The position numbers were made by a program, and so were the translations under genes. From an uncultured Prevotellaceae bacterium (GTDB lineage: Bacteria; Bacteroidota; Bacteroidia; Bacteroidales; Bacteroidaceae), in contig CALDLA010000010.1 in the NCBI GenBank assembly GCA_937898415.1, positions 1 to 64,000 on the forward strand: a DNA stretch of 64,000 bases, written 5' to 3'. Every line of letters begins with the position of its first letter. Within the stretch, counting starts at the first letter, position 1. Below are positions 8,500 through 18,202 of the stretch, in pieces. The notes under the pieces are model-generated. The model saw nothing but the letters and a program-made list of their open reading frames with translations, was not told the DNA's origin and made no database searches.

Positions 8500-11400
8500 A
8501 TGAACATGAGGAAAATCAGACTATTAACCCTGCTGTTGCTGGCACTGCCCATTACAGCTGCTGCCATATACTTGTTCAAAACGCTTGATGCCAATGACGG
8601 TTTGACAAGTAGTCAGATAAATTGTATACTCAAAGACGGACGAGGCTACGTCTGGTTTGGAACCCCCGCCGGACTCTACCGCTTTGACGGCCACACTTTC
8701 AAAAATTTCCAGTGTGACTCACAGGACGGTTCCTCCCTACCCGACAGCTATATCAACAGCATACAGGAGGCTCTCGACGGTACACTCTGGATCAGCACAG
8801 CCGCCGGCTACTGCATCTATCACCCGCAGAGCGAGTCGTTCGAACGCGACATGAAGCAGACGTTCTCTCGGATGGGTATCGAAACCATCCCCTCCATTGT
8901 TTATATTGACAAGCACAAGAACGTATGGGGAGCCATCCCCAACAAGGGTGTGCTCTGTTACAACATGCAGCAGCAGACCCTCCTTGAGTTTGGCTATACC
9001 AACGATGCCCGCGGTGTACCGCAGGGTAACATCTGCTCAATCAGCGAGTGTCGTGACGGAGCACTCATTGTCTACGAAGACGGACGCATTGCCTGCTGCG
9101 ACGTCATGCACCAGCAGCACACCGTTTGGAAGACCAACGAGATAGCCAACCGCGACCTTCGTCACACCAACACGCTGAAAGCCTTTGCCGACCAGATGGA
9201 CAACATCTGGCTGTACGGTCAGGGAACCCTTTTTGTCTACAACAAGAGTTCCAATGAGTGGGACACGAACATCGGCGACAAACTCGGTCTGACGGGTATC
9301 GGCGTCGACAACTCCGTTAACGGCATGGGCGGCGACCGCAATGGTAATATTTGGATAGGTACTGACCGCGCCGGTCTCATCAGGATGAATGTCAACACCC
9401 GCGAGATGGAACCAGCCGAGACCAAGAACATGAATACCGGTCAACTGAGCACCGGACAGCTGAGGGTACAGAGCATCTACGTCGATGATACTGACTTGCT
9501 GTGGGTGGGAACCGAGAAATCGGGTGTCGCCTATTATGGCAAGAATATCTACCGTTTCTACTCTACCCAGATGGGCGATGTCACGGCCATGGCACAGGAT
9601 GCGTCGGGCAACGTATGGTACGGTACCAACAACCAGGGTGTTGTCGGTTATCAAGGTCCGATGGCCAGCTACAAAATCTCGGCTATGCAGTTTACCAAGG
9701 ACGGAAGTCTGTGGGTTGGTTCACGACAGAATGGTTTGACGCGCATTAAGGATGGTGCCTCAACCATCTACTCAGCCAACCTGGACGGCAAGAGCACCCT
9801 GATTGACGACCATGTCCATGCACTCTGTACCGACCGTGTAGGTAATCTCTGGATAGCCACGAGCGGTGGTCTGCAGGTATTCAATCCCAAGATGAATACC
9901 TTCTCCAGCTACACCCGCGAGAACGGTAAGCTGACAACCAACACCATCACCTCTCTCTTCTACACCAAGAACAACAAGATTCTGGTGGGCACCAATGAGG
10001 GACTGCTGATTCTGGACCTCTCGTCAACCGAGATGACCCACCTGACTGGTAACACCTCCAACCTCAAATCGTTTACCAACAACTATATCACCCAGGTCTA
10101 TGAAGACTCTCGAGGCTTGATATGGATTGGTACGCGTGAAGGACTGAACGTCCTGAACATGGAGAACGACGACCTGAACTACCTGACCGAGAAGCAGGGA
10201 TTGTGCAACAACAACATCTGCGGCATTACCGAAGACTTGAAGCACAACATGTGGATAACCACCAGCAACGGCATTAGCCGCGTGGTGGTACAGCCCAATG
10301 CCGATGACGGTTCCATTGGCTACGGACTGTACAATTACGACATGTCAGACGGACTGCTCAGTAATGAGTTCAATCCTGGCGCCATCCTTGCCAAGAATGA
10401 CGGCGACGTACTCTTTGGCGGCGTCTATGGCATCAACTGGACGCGTCACGACATTGGCGATGACACGGAGTCGCTGCCCCGCGTCATGCTGACCCAGCTC
10501 TTCATCGGCGAAGAGGAAATACAGATAGGACACGTCTACGACAACAACGTTGTGCTGACGCAGGCCCTCAACGAGACCAACCGCATTGAGTTGAACAACA
10601 ACCAGAACACCATTACCATCAAGTTTGCAGCAGGTAACTACAACCAGAGTGAACGCCTGCAGTTCATGTACTGGATGGAGGGACTTGACCAGGACTGGCG
10701 CAACGGTGATGCCATCAAACACGGAGTGACACTACAAGACCTGGGCAGTGGCACCTACAAGCTGCACGTCAAGGCAGTCAGTGCCGACGGTGCGGTCAGC
10801 AACCAGGAGCGCATCCTTGAAATCACCGTCCGTCAGCCGTGGTATTTCTCGTGGTGGATGTTCGTTGCCTATGCAGCTGTCATCATCCTTGTATTGTACA
10901 TCTGGAAAATCGGTATTGCACAAGTCAAGGCCATCAAGCGCAAGAAGGAGGCTGTCATCAGGGAACTGAAACTGCAACGCGAGGAAATCAAGTCGGCCAG
11001 CGATGACCTACGCCAGCCGATGGCCCGCATGACCTCCATCATCGGCAACCTGTCAGAGAAGGAGACATCGCTCGAGGAGCGCGAACAGCTGAACGCCCTG
11101 CACTCGCAGATGCTGCAGATTATCACCCGTGTGTCGGATATGCAGACCTCATTGGAGCATCCGGAGGAACGGGCCAAGAACAACGTGAACAACCGTTACG
11201 AGCTGAACTCGAAGGGAGAGCTGGCACTACCGGAAAGCAGCGAGGAACTGACCTCCGAGGTTTACCAGCAACGGCGCAACGACTCGCCGACGAGCAGTTT
11301 CGTGGTTTTCTTCATCGACGACAACGAAGAGTTCCTAAAGTTTGCCAAGTCGCGGCTTTACAACGTCTACGACCTGCATATCTACAACAACACCCGCAAG

Positions 11401-12270
11401 GCGGCAGAAGACCTGAAGAGCATCAATGCCGATATCGTCATCTGTAAGCAGGAGATGTCGGGCATGACGGGTAGCGAGCTGTGCAACTTGCTGAAGATGA
11501 ATGCTGTGACGCAGAAGATCAAGTTCGTGCTGACGACCGACACCACCCTGACGCCGCAAGACATGAAGAGCATGAACATCACCCTGGCAGCCGACGACTA
11601 TCTGGCCAAGCCGTTCAACCTTCAGGAGGCCGTCATGCGCTTCAACACGCTGTTGGGACTCGGTCCTGTTGCCGTTGACACCAATCTGATTGAGGGTGCC
11701 GAGACCCGGCGCCTGGAGAGTCTCAATGCCAGTATGACTACTGCATCGGAGAGCATCGGCTATGCCGAACCGATTCAGGAGGCAACCATTGACAATGGCA
11801 AGGACGACGACGAGATGACGATTGTTGACACGAATATCCAGAACAAGAATACGCCCTTACGACAGGGAGGCTCACTGGCCAACATCATTACCGACGAGGT
11901 GTCAGAAAACCTGATGGGAGACTTCTCGATGGTCGATGCTATGGACCAGCAGCTGGTCAAGAACATCGAGCAGTACGTACTGCAGAACATGAGTCGCGGC
12001 CAGATTAACCTCGAGGAGATGGCCAACGCCATGGGCATGGGCCGCGTACCGTTCTTCCACAAGGTCAGGGCACTCACGAACAAGACGCCCGCCGAGCTGG
12101 TGCGCGACCTGCGATTGAAACACTCCTGCATCCTGCTGAAGCGTACGAATATCAACATGAGCGAGCTGGCTACGAACGTGGGATTCCTGACCGCCGAGAA
12201 CTTCATCAAGGTGTTCAAGGAGAAGTTTGGCCTGTCGCCCCTGGAGTATAGACTGAAACACAGAAAATGA
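8500..12270 (+). CDS. hybrid two-component-like regulator without a kinase domain
   Basis: A 1256-residue membrane regulator built like a Bacteroidetes hybrid two-component system but reduced. In order: signal peptide; a long region of beta-propeller blades (repeated D-x-x-G-x-x-W-x-G/A-T units) to about residue 680; a Y_Y_Y-type Ig domain; one membrane helix at about 783-806; a short helical DHp-like stretch; a receiver domain at about 935-1050; and an AraC-type HTH at the C-terminus. No HATPase domain is present. The DHp motif reads SASDDLRQPMARM, with no phosphoacceptor His, and the receiver phosphosite position is Lys (VICKQEMSG). Signalling must therefore not use standard phosphotransfer. 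It overlaps the next gene by 4 bp. Confidence 0.85.
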   Translation: MNMRKIRLLTLLLLALPITAAAIYLFKTLDANDGLTSSQINCILKDGRGYVWFGTPAGLYRFDGHTFKNFQCDSQDGSSLPDSYINSIQEALDGTLWISTAAGYCIYHPQSESFERDMKQTFSRMGIETIPSIVYIDKHKNVWGAIPNKGVLCYNMQQQTLLEFGYTNDARGVPQGNICSISECRDGALIVYEDGRIACCDVMHQQHTVWKTNEIANRDLRHTNTLKAFADQMDNIWLYGQGTLFVYNKSSNEWDTNIGDKLGLTGIGVDNSVNGMGGDRNGNIWIGTDRAGLIRMNVNTREMEPAETKNMNTGQLSTGQLRVQSIYVDDTDLLWVGTEKSGVAYYGKNIYRFYSTQMGDVTAMAQDASGNVWYGTNNQGVVGYQGPMASYKISAMQFTKDGSLWVGSRQNGLTRIKDGASTIYSANLDGKSTLIDDHVHALCTDRVGNLWIATSGGLQVFNPKMNTFSSYTRENGKLTTNTITSLFYTKNNKILVGTNEGLLILDLSSTEMTHLTGNTSNLKSFTNNYITQVYEDSRGLIWIGTREGLNVLNMENDDLNYLTEKQGLCNNNICGITEDLKHNMWITTSNGISRVVVQPNADDGSIGYGLYNYDMSDGLLSNEFNPGAILAKNDGDVLFGGVYGINWTRHDIGDDTESLPRVMLTQLFIGEEEIQIGHVYDNNVVLTQALNETNRIELNNNQNTITIKFAAGNYNQSERLQFMYWMEGLDQDWRNGDAIKHGVTLQDLGSGTYKLHVKAVSADGAVSNQERILEITVRQPWYFSWWMFVAYAAVIILVLYIWKIGIAQVKAIKRKKEAVIRELKLQREEIKSASDDLRQPMARMTSIIGNLSEKETSLEEREQLNALHSQMLQIITRVSDMQTSLEHPEERAKNNVNNRYELNSKGELALPESSEELTSEVYQQRRNDSPTSSFVVFFIDDNEEFLKFAKSRLYNVYDLHIYNNTRKAAEDLKSINADIVICKQEMSGMTGSELCNLLKMNAVTQKIKFVLTTDTTLTPQDMKSMNITLAADDYLAKPFNLQEAVMRFNTLLGLGPVAVDTNLIEGAETRRLESLNASMTTASESIGYAEPIQEATIDNGKDDDEMTIVDTNIQNKNTPLRQGGSLANIITDEVSENLMGDFSMVDAMDQQLVKNIEQYVLQNMSRGQINLEEMANAMGMGRVPFFHKVRALTNKTPAELVRDLRLKHSCILLKRTNINMSELATNVGFLTAENFIKVFKEKFGLSPLEYRLKHRK

Positions 12271-13511
12271 GAACGCTTTTTCTTCTACTATCATCATTGT
12301 TATTCACCCAAGTAGGGGCACAAACCAGTGACAGCATCTTCCGCTGTCAGATGGAAGACTACGGCATCCGCTTCACCGAAGGCAACCAAGTGACGCTGCT
12401 GATGAGCGGACAAGAGAAGTTCGACGATATGTTCGCACATATCCGACAAGCCAAGCAGAGTGTTCATCTGGAGTATTTCAACTTTCGCAACGACTCCATC
12501 GCCTCCTTGCTTTTCGACATCCTGCGCGAGAAACGGCGCGAGGGGGTCGAGGTGAGGGCACTGTTCGACGGCTTCGGCAACGACTCCAACAACCAACCCC
12601 TGAAAAAGCACCACCTGCAGTCACTCCGCAACGACAGCATCGATATCTATGAATACGATCCCATCCGCTTTCCTTGGGTCACCCACATCTGGCCCCGCGA
12701 CCACCGCAAGATTGTGGTCATCGACGGACGGATAGCCTATACAGGCGGCATGAATGTGGCCGACTATTATATACATGGAACGGAACAGGTGGGCTCATGG
12801 CGCGACATGCACTGCCGCATTGAGGGACCTGCCGTCGGCGAACTGCAGTACATTTTCTGCCGTATCTGGCAGGAAGTCACGGGCGAGAACATCGTGTCCA
12901 AGAAGTACTTCAGGGCGCAGCCCGCAGGCGACAAGACGGTGGGCATCGTCAACCGCGAACCGGGAGCCGTCTATTCGTCTGACGGCTACACCTTGGGAAA
13001 GTCTGACGCCATGCGCCAGCTCTACATCCGGGCTATTGACTCGGCCCAGGACTCGCTGAAGCTGGTCAATCCCTACTTCACGCTCATTCCGTCCGTGAAG
13101 AAAGCGCTGAAGCGCGCCATCAAACGGGGCGTCAACGTGCAGATTATGGTGTCAGCCAAGAGCGATGTCCCGCTGACGCCTGACTGCGTGTTCCGCAATG
13201 CTTATAAGATGAAGAAATGCGGGGCTGAGGTCTGGCTCTACGAACCGGGCTTCCATCACTCCAAAATCCTGATGGTCGACGGTCGTTACTGCACCGTAGG
13301 CTCAGCCAATCTTGATGCCCGCAGCATGCGTTATGACTACGAGGAGAACGCTGTCATCATCAATCCCGTAACGACGAAGCAGTTGGAAGACATGTTCAAC
13401 CGCGACAAGCACGATAGCTTCTATTTAGACAAAGAGTCGTGGAACAATTTCCGCACGCCCTGGACGAAGTTCCGTGGATGGTTCGGCTCGCTGTTCCGCC
13501 CCTGGCTATAG
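12267..13511 (+). CDS. phospholipase D family protein, cardiolipin-synthase-like
   Basis: A 414-residue enzyme with two HKD motifs, HRKIVVID (about residue 148) and HHSKILMVDG (about 329), each followed by the usual GG/GS-N motif (YTGGMN, VGSANLDARS). Two HKD sites form one active centre that transfers phosphatidyl groups; in bacteria of this type the family makes cardiolipin. The N-terminus is a signal peptide (MRTLFLLLSSLLFTQVGAQ) and not the two membrane helices of classic Cls, so it probably acts in the periplasm and could instead be a phospholipase. The ATG overlaps the regulator stop (ATGA). Confidence 0.82.
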   Translation: MRTLFLLLSSLLFTQVGAQTSDSIFRCQMEDYGIRFTEGNQVTLLMSGQEKFDDMFAHIRQAKQSVHLEYFNFRNDSIASLLFDILREKRREGVEVRALFDGFGNDSNNQPLKKHHLQSLRNDSIDIYEYDPIRFPWVTHIWPRDHRKIVVIDGRIAYTGGMNVADYYIHGTEQVGSWRDMHCRIEGPAVGELQYIFCRIWQEVTGENIVSKKYFRAQPAGDKTVGIVNREPGAVYSSDGYTLGKSDAMRQLYIRAIDSAQDSLKLVNPYFTLIPSVKKALKRAIKRGVNVQIMVSAKSDVPLTPDCVFRNAYKMKKCGAEVWLYEPGFHHSKILMVDGRYCTVGSANLDARSMRYDYEENAVIINPVTTKQLEDMFNRDKHDSFYLDKESWNNFRTPWTKFRGWFGSLFRPWL

Positions 13512-15713
13512 CAGTTCGCCTGCCATCAGCCTGATTTCCACGTCCCCTACCCCATGGGCCTTTATCATGTCGTAATCACTGCCGAAGAACTCACCTTCGG
13601 CATCAAACTTGATGCCGTCCTGCTTGGCATATCTGCGGAACAGACTGACGGCACCCGCCACATCGCCGCTGAACCAGTGATAATAGGCCGCATTCAGCAG
13701 GTCGTCAGGCTCCGGGTTTTCGCCACCTAACAGATCCTCATAGATACGTCCTGCCTGCTCATACTTCCCGGCACCCACCAGTGCCCACGCCAACACTCGG
13801 CTGAAGTTGGCGTTATCAGGAGCCTCGTAGTTCAGTTTGAACAGTATCTTGAGTGCTTCTTCATACTGCTGCATATTGGTCAGGCACACAGCCGCATTCA
13901 GTTGGTAGTTCTGATGGTCGGGATGCTTATCCAACAGTTTGTTGTAGTACTTCAGCGACTGCGCATAGTCACCCTCACCAAAGAGCGTCCTGGCATAGCC
14001 GCTCCAAGCCCGCTCGTTGTCGGGTTCCAGTTCCACTACCCGCGAGAAGCACTCCCGGGCAGTCAGTCCGGCATTCTCAGCATCGTGCGTCCGCATCAGC
14101 AGACTGCCGTTCATCAGATAGAACTGGGCGTCGCGCTGTTCCTCACGATAGTTCTGCAACATCAGCTTCGCTGCCCCATACTGGCGGTGCTTGATGAAGA
14201 ACGACACCAGCTCGCCGAATTTCGACTCAAGTCGCGTGTTCTGGAATAGCGGATTGGCCATGAACAGGTAGCGTAAACTGCCGTCCCTGAGCGGACTGAA
14301 GGGATTGACAAACTCACCCCGCATCGGATAGACCCTGAAGAATCGGTACAGGTCCTGCAGGTAAGAACGGCGCAGAAAGGCCGGTGACGCGAGTTCCTCG
14401 GTCGTCATTTCCCCTGCACCGGCCAGCGTGGCTTCGCCCCGGTCGAGCATCGTCATCAAGCTCTCGGGCAACTGTCTGACCGTTGACTCAAAGGCAATGG
14501 CAAACGAGTATTTGTCGCTGTCGCAGAAAGGACCGTGAGACAGCATGGCATCCAGGAACTTCTTCCCGCGTACATTATTTATTATAGATGATACGGCCGG
14601 ATGCTGAGGGTAATAGGGCACAAACCAGTTGGCCACCTTGTTGAAGAACGGGAACCGCTTCATCTGCGAGAATCCGCCAAAGTAGATGTCAGACCCCTGC
14701 TTCTGCATGTCAATCATCTTCCTGACGTTTGCCTCCAGTTTTTCCATCCGCTGCTCCGAGAGTTCCGGATGCAGCACGTCGTCCATCGGGTCTTCGTCCA
14801 CCTCCTCTATCCCGTTGCGGGTTATCCTTATGTTATTGTTCTTCAGGAGTTCCGGCATGATCTCGTCCTGAATCTTGCGCGTGTCCTTCTCAGCCTGCAT
14901 ACAGTAGATAAGCTGCATCTGCAGTTCGGCCAATTCGTTGTAGCAGCGCTCGTCGGCCGTCACCTGCCTCACGGTGTCACGCAGTTCCGTGTACAGCGTG
15001 CAGACCTCGTTGTTCAGGCAGAACGCCCACCCTATCAAGGCCCGTTGGCGTACATGCTCATGGGTGGTCTTACGGTACACGTTGATCAGCAGCCTGAACT
15101 TGTTCGCATCCCAGAAGTTCATCGTCGTCAAGGTGATGGCACTCACTAACAACTGTTGGTCGGTCGAGTCTATCGTAGGCGTCAGCAGCATCTCCTCGAA
15201 AGCCTCCGTCACGCTGTCAGTCCACAGCCGCGTAGTCCAGATGTAGTCAAACAGCGAAGCCATCAGCCGTTCATGCTGCTCATAGACCGTCTGCTGCCGC
15301 TGGCGGCGTACGTGTTCGGGTTCCAGTTCCAGCAGGGCCACGTCCGTGACAAAGCCCTCCAGTTCCTGTCTGATGACGTCAGGCGACCAGTGCTGACGAC
15401 AGGAGCGCGCCGTATTGTAGATGTTCATGACATAGCCGCTGTTACGGAGGTAATAGCGCATATAGACATTCGTCGCCAGCACATACATCCGGCGCAGCAG
15501 CTGGTCGTACAACTGTCCGCGCTGCGTGTCCTGGAATCCCTTCTGCCAGTAGCTGACCATCAGCTCGTAGTCAGCCTTCAGTTCCTGAAGTTGTTCCATG
15601 AACTGCGGCTGCTGGTACGTATAGAGATAGTTCTCCAACAGTCCGATAGCCTTTCCCAACTGCCGGTTCAGCACGGTCTTGACGACGGTATGCAACGCTT
15701 CATTGTAAACCAT
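13506..15713 (-). CDS. TPR-repeat protein of unknown function
   Basis: A 735-residue soluble protein with no signal peptide. The N-terminal two thirds is helical with no family I recognise and includes a charged linker (EEVDEDPMDDVLHPELSEQ). The C-terminal third, about residues 515-690, contains clear tetratricopeptide repeats, for example AWSGYARTLFGEGDYAQSLK and LAWALVGAGKYEQAGRIYED. TPRs bind partner proteins; the partner is unknown. Its 3' end overlaps the convergent phospholipase-D gene by 6 bp. It starts 10 bases after the lipoprotein gene on the same strand, so both are likely cotranscribed. Confidence 0.72.
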   Translation of the reverse strand: MVYNEALHTVVKTVLNRQLGKAIGLLENYLYTYQQPQFMEQLQELKADYELMVSYWQKGFQDTQRGQLYDQLLRRMYVLATNVYMRYYLRNSGYVMNIYNTARSCRQHWSPDVIRQELEGFVTDVALLELEPEHVRRQRQQTVYEQHERLMASLFDYIWTTRLWTDSVTEAFEEMLLTPTIDSTDQQLLVSAITLTTMNFWDANKFRLLINVYRKTTHEHVRQRALIGWAFCLNNEVCTLYTELRDTVRQVTADERCYNELAELQMQLIYCMQAEKDTRKIQDEIMPELLKNNNIRITRNGIEEVDEDPMDDVLHPELSEQRMEKLEANVRKMIDMQKQGSDIYFGGFSQMKRFPFFNKVANWFVPYYPQHPAVSSIINNVRGKKFLDAMLSHGPFCDSDKYSFAIAFESTVRQLPESLMTMLDRGEATLAGAGEMTTEELASPAFLRRSYLQDLYRFFRVYPMRGEFVNPFSPLRDGSLRYLFMANPLFQNTRLESKFGELVSFFIKHRQYGAAKLMLQNYREEQRDAQFYLMNGSLLMRTHDAENAGLTARECFSRVVELEPDNERAWSGYARTLFGEGDYAQSLKYYNKLLDKHPDHQNYQLNAAVCLTNMQQYEEALKILFKLNYEAPDNANFSRVLAWALVGAGKYEQAGRIYEDLLGGENPEPDDLLNAAYYHWFSGDVAGAVSLFRRYAKQDGIKFDAEGEFFGSDYDMIKAHGVGDVEIRLMAGELL

Positions 15714-15723
15714 AGTCCTGTCG

Positions 15724-16641
15724 TTATTGTTTCAGCCACTTCCGGGCACGCTCCACTTCCTCCTCAGCGGGTGGCGTCACCTGCTGGAACTTCAGGTTGT
15801 CAGGCAGCGAGTCCACTTGGTTGGGTTTCATCTTATAGTACTTCACCAGCACGTCGCGGTAGCGTTTCACGCCGTGGCGGTTCAGCGAGTCACAGGCCAT
15901 GTTGTAGCCCTTTCTCAGTACCACCATCTGACGTTGGCGCTCCTTACTCTTGATGGCCTTTTCATTGAAGGCGAGGACACCCTGACAGAGTCCCAGCTTG
16001 CGGCTGTCCTGCAGCAGTTTGTGATGCGCCAGCCGTGCCAGTGTGGCTTGCGGCTCTGTCAGCAGCACGGCATCAATCTCGCTGTTCATCAGCATCTTCA
16101 GGCGGATATGCACATCGTTCACCTGAATCTTGAACACCCTGTCACGCGCCAACTGCGCACTATCCATCGCCATGTCGGCCAGCATGTCGGTCACCGAGTA
16201 GCGTGTCATCGCCACCATTTTGTCGTCCAGTTGCTTCAGGGTCTTGATACGGGCCGTACGGTTAGAGTACAGCTGCCAGTAGGCGTTCGTTGATGTCAGG
16301 TAGAACAGCGGCGTCCCCTTCTGAATGATACGCTCAGTCCTCACAAGGTCGGAGACAAAGCCCTCTACGCTGCCGCCTACAACCGCCGTGTCGCAGTCCA
16401 TCTGAGCCGTAAACAGTTTCAGCCTGATATCCGACACATCCTTATCGAACAGCTCTGTCTCCTTGGCCACAAACAGCGGCAGACAGTCCATCGTGGGCAG
16501 CACCGCAATCTTCAGTGCCGCAGAGTCCTCACGCTGCCGCTGTATCTGCTGTTTCCTGATCTGCTGGCGTTTTTCCTCGTATGACTGGCCGCAACTGACC
16601 ATCAGCATGACGGCCGTCAGTATATACAGTAATCGTTTCAT
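15724..16641 (-). CDS. lipoprotein resembling ABC-type substrate-binding proteins
   Basis: A 305-residue lipoprotein: MKRLLYILTAVMLMVSCGQS gives a clean lipobox ending at Cys17. After a basic, glutamine-rich stretch (EEKRQQIRKQQIQRQRED) the mature part looks like a type 2 periplasmic binding protein of the NMT1/SsuA type (LKIAVLPTMDCLPLFVAKE at the start, then VGGSVEGFVSDLVRTERI and MLMNSEIDAVLLTEPQATLA). No ABC permease or ATPase lies nearby, so the ligand is unknown. The start at 16641 is chosen over 16659 because the lipobox then has normal length and the promoter box at 16647-16654 stays outside the gene. Confidence 0.7.
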   Translation of the reverse strand: MKRLLYILTAVMLMVSCGQSYEEKRQQIRKQQIQRQREDSAALKIAVLPTMDCLPLFVAKETELFDKDVSDIRLKLFTAQMDCDTAVVGGSVEGFVSDLVRTERIIQKGTPLFYLTSTNAYWQLYSNRTARIKTLKQLDDKMVAMTRYSVTDMLADMAMDSAQLARDRVFKIQVNDVHIRLKMLMNSEIDAVLLTEPQATLARLAHHKLLQDSRKLGLCQGVLAFNEKAIKSKERQRQMVVLRKGYNMACDSLNRHGVKRYRDVLVKYYKMKPNQVDSLPDNLKFQQVTPPAEEEVERARKWLKQ

Positions 16642-16646
16642 CGGTG

Positions 16647-16654
16647 CAAAATTA
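16647..16654 (-). promoter_or_regulatory. -7 promoter box for the lipoprotein/TPR pair
   Basis: The minus strand reads TAATTTTG (TAnnTTTG) five bases before the ATG at 16641, giving a near-leaderless transcript. Confidence 0.45.
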
Positions 16655-16738
16655 GACAATTTTTTCGAGATTATAAGCCAGTCGAGATAAAAAAATGAAA
16701 AAAACTACCTAATATAGCACGTGTTTCATTTTTTTTTG

Positions 16739-16746
16739 TATCTTTG
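16739..16746 (+). promoter_or_regulatory. -7 promoter box for the phosphoribosyltransferase-like gene
   Basis: TATCTTTG directly after a run of T, 19 bases before the ATG at 16766. Confidence 0.6.
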
Positions 16747-16765
16747 CAAAAGAGATATTGATAAT

Positions 16766-17569
16766 ATGGGTGTAACATTCAACGATACGGAGAAGAAGTT
16801 TGTGTTCGATTTCGAGCATGATGGTGCAGAAGACATTGTCAGTCTGACAGGCGATGGCTATCAGATTGAGGCATTCGGTAAATGTTTCTACTATGGTTAT
16901 GAATTCTCTGATCAGGTAGAAAGCTCTGTACGTACCGCTTTTATTAAATATGTGAAGTTCACTGAGTCATTGCAGGATACACCTGATTTGACTAACTTCA
17001 TCAAGAAAGCTGTAGATAATCTTCATAAAAAGATTAATCTATATAACTTTGACCTTGTTGTTATGCCAGAGTCTTCGAGTAAAGTGAACCAATATATGTT
17101 GCGCTATATCTACAGATTTGCTCAACCTACATTATATAAGATGACTCTTGTAAAAGCTCTTCCTTCAAACATATCGTTTGATATGAAAGCCTACGAGAAG
17201 CAATATCTTGACGATCTCTTAGAGAATGGAATGCCTCGTTATAGCGAAGCAGCAAAAGAGCAGGCAAAAAGCTCTATCAATGCAATGCTGGAAATGATTC
17301 ACAAAAAGGACTATTTCACCATTGCCAAGGACGTGAAGAAGAGTAGGCTTCGTCCATATATAATGAACTTTTTAAGGTTTGAATCGGATGAAGAAAAGGA
17401 ACTTTGTTCTATGATCCGTCAGCAGAATGTGTTGGTAATTGATGATGTAACAACCAGTGGCTCCACACTTAATGAGGTTCTCCGTACACTACGAATTCTC
17501 AACGAAGACAATGAAATCACTATTTTTAGTCTTATTGGCCGCAAAGACTTGATGGCTGATTCGTTATGA
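16766..17569 (+). CDS. phosphoribosyltransferase-like protein
   Basis: A 267-residue cytoplasmic protein. Near the C-terminus VLVIDDVTTSGSTLNEVL matches the PRPP-binding loop of type I phosphoribosyltransferases (two acidic residues then TTSGST), and NLYNFDLVVMPESSSKVN may be the first strand and loop of the fold. A long inserted helical segment separates them, so it is not a standard purine or pyrimidine salvage enzyme; ComF-like proteins are the nearest comparison. From here to about 23160 base composition is much more AT-rich than the flanks, which suggests acquisition. The start is taken just after the promoter. Confidence 0.65.
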   Translation: MGVTFNDTEKKFVFDFEHDGAEDIVSLTGDGYQIEAFGKCFYYGYEFSDQVESSVRTAFIKYVKFTESLQDTPDLTNFIKKAVDNLHKKINLYNFDLVVMPESSSKVNQYMLRYIYRFAQPTLYKMTLVKALPSNISFDMKAYEKQYLDDLLENGMPRYSEAAKEQAKSSINAMLEMIHKKDYFTIAKDVKKSRLRPYIMNFLRFESDEEKELCSMIRQQNVLVIDDVTTSGSTLNEVLRTLRILNEDNEITIFSLIGRKDLMADSL

Positions 17570-17653
17570 GATCGTTAGCCGAGTAACTTAACAATACTAA
17601 TCCCATCTGAAATATTGACAAAATCTACAGCCAACATAGGTCCTCATCCTTAT

Positions 17654-17731
17654 GAACCTATGTGAAAAGGCCAACGAACATATGTTCAGAGCCCAACGAA
17701 CATATGTTCAGAGGTCAACGAACATATGTTC
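17654..17731. repeat. palindrome array A, 22-bp period
   Basis: Three perfect copies of the 12-bp palindrome GAACATATGTTC start at 17676, 17698 and 17720, exactly 22 bp apart. A degenerate copy (GAACCTATGTGA) starts at 17654, again 22 bp before. The 10-bp spacers are also similar (AAAGGCCAAC, AGAGCCCAAC, AGAGGTCAAC), so this is a true tandem repeat of a 22-bp unit. Confidence 0.9.
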
Positions 17732-17830
17732 ATAAAAAATATATGTAGTTTAATGATTTTAGTGGCCCTTCTGCAATTAAGCTGAAATTCCGTCAGAAAT
17801 CTTGACAATATCGCACCAAGTATATTTCCC

Positions 17831-17910
17831 TTAATTAATTCGTTCGAAGAGTTGAGTCGACTCATTCGATCGATCGAGTCGACTCACTTGATCGAATGAG
17901 TCGACTCAAC
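17831..17910. repeat. palindrome array B, 22-bp period, within a large inverted repeat
   Basis: Palindromes TGAGTCGACTCA, CGAGTCGACTCA and TGAGTCGACTCA start at 17853, 17875 and 17897, again exactly 22 bp apart. The core differs completely from array A. One period upstream, at 17831, lies TTAATTAATTCG, a possible decayed copy. The outer copies form a 21-bp perfect inverted repeat (17851-17871 with 17890-17910), so the whole block can fold into a long stem. Confidence 0.9.
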
Positions 17911-18050
17911 AATTTGAGGGTATCTTCAGATGAAAACAAGAACTATATCCGAATTATTTACAAATCTTCAACTAAAATGCAGAAGAACTAAAAAGTGACA
18001 AGTGATAACTGTTTTTGATTTTTTCAGGATTTAGAACAAGTATAGCGGAT

Positions 18051-18067
18051 GTAACATATATTGTTAC
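18051..18067. repeat. small inverted repeat
   Basis: GTAACA and TGTTAC separated by 5 bases, in the gene-free stretch 17570-18188. It could be an operator or hairpin. Apart from this and arrays A and B, nothing else in that stretch was recognised. Confidence 0.35.
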
Positions 18068-18188
18068 GGATAACTCAACTCACTAACTATTATATGGAAG
18101 CATTACCAAGATTCAACTACAAGTAAATCCGTAAGTATCCTTTTCGAAGTTTTTATCAGAATAATTTGGAGTTTTCAATTTTTCTTCT

Positions 18189-18196
18189 TATCTTTG
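18189..18196 (+). promoter_or_regulatory. -7 promoter box before the GC-rich leader
   Basis: TATCTTTG followed by CACC, in an AT-rich context, right where composition changes to a GC-richer segment. Confidence 0.6.
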
Positions 18197-18202
18197 CACC
18201 TG

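Noticed and set aside
17654..17910. CRISPR array
   Set aside because: Repeats are only 12-22 bp, the spacers are 10 bp and alike, copies number three to four, and no cas gene is present.
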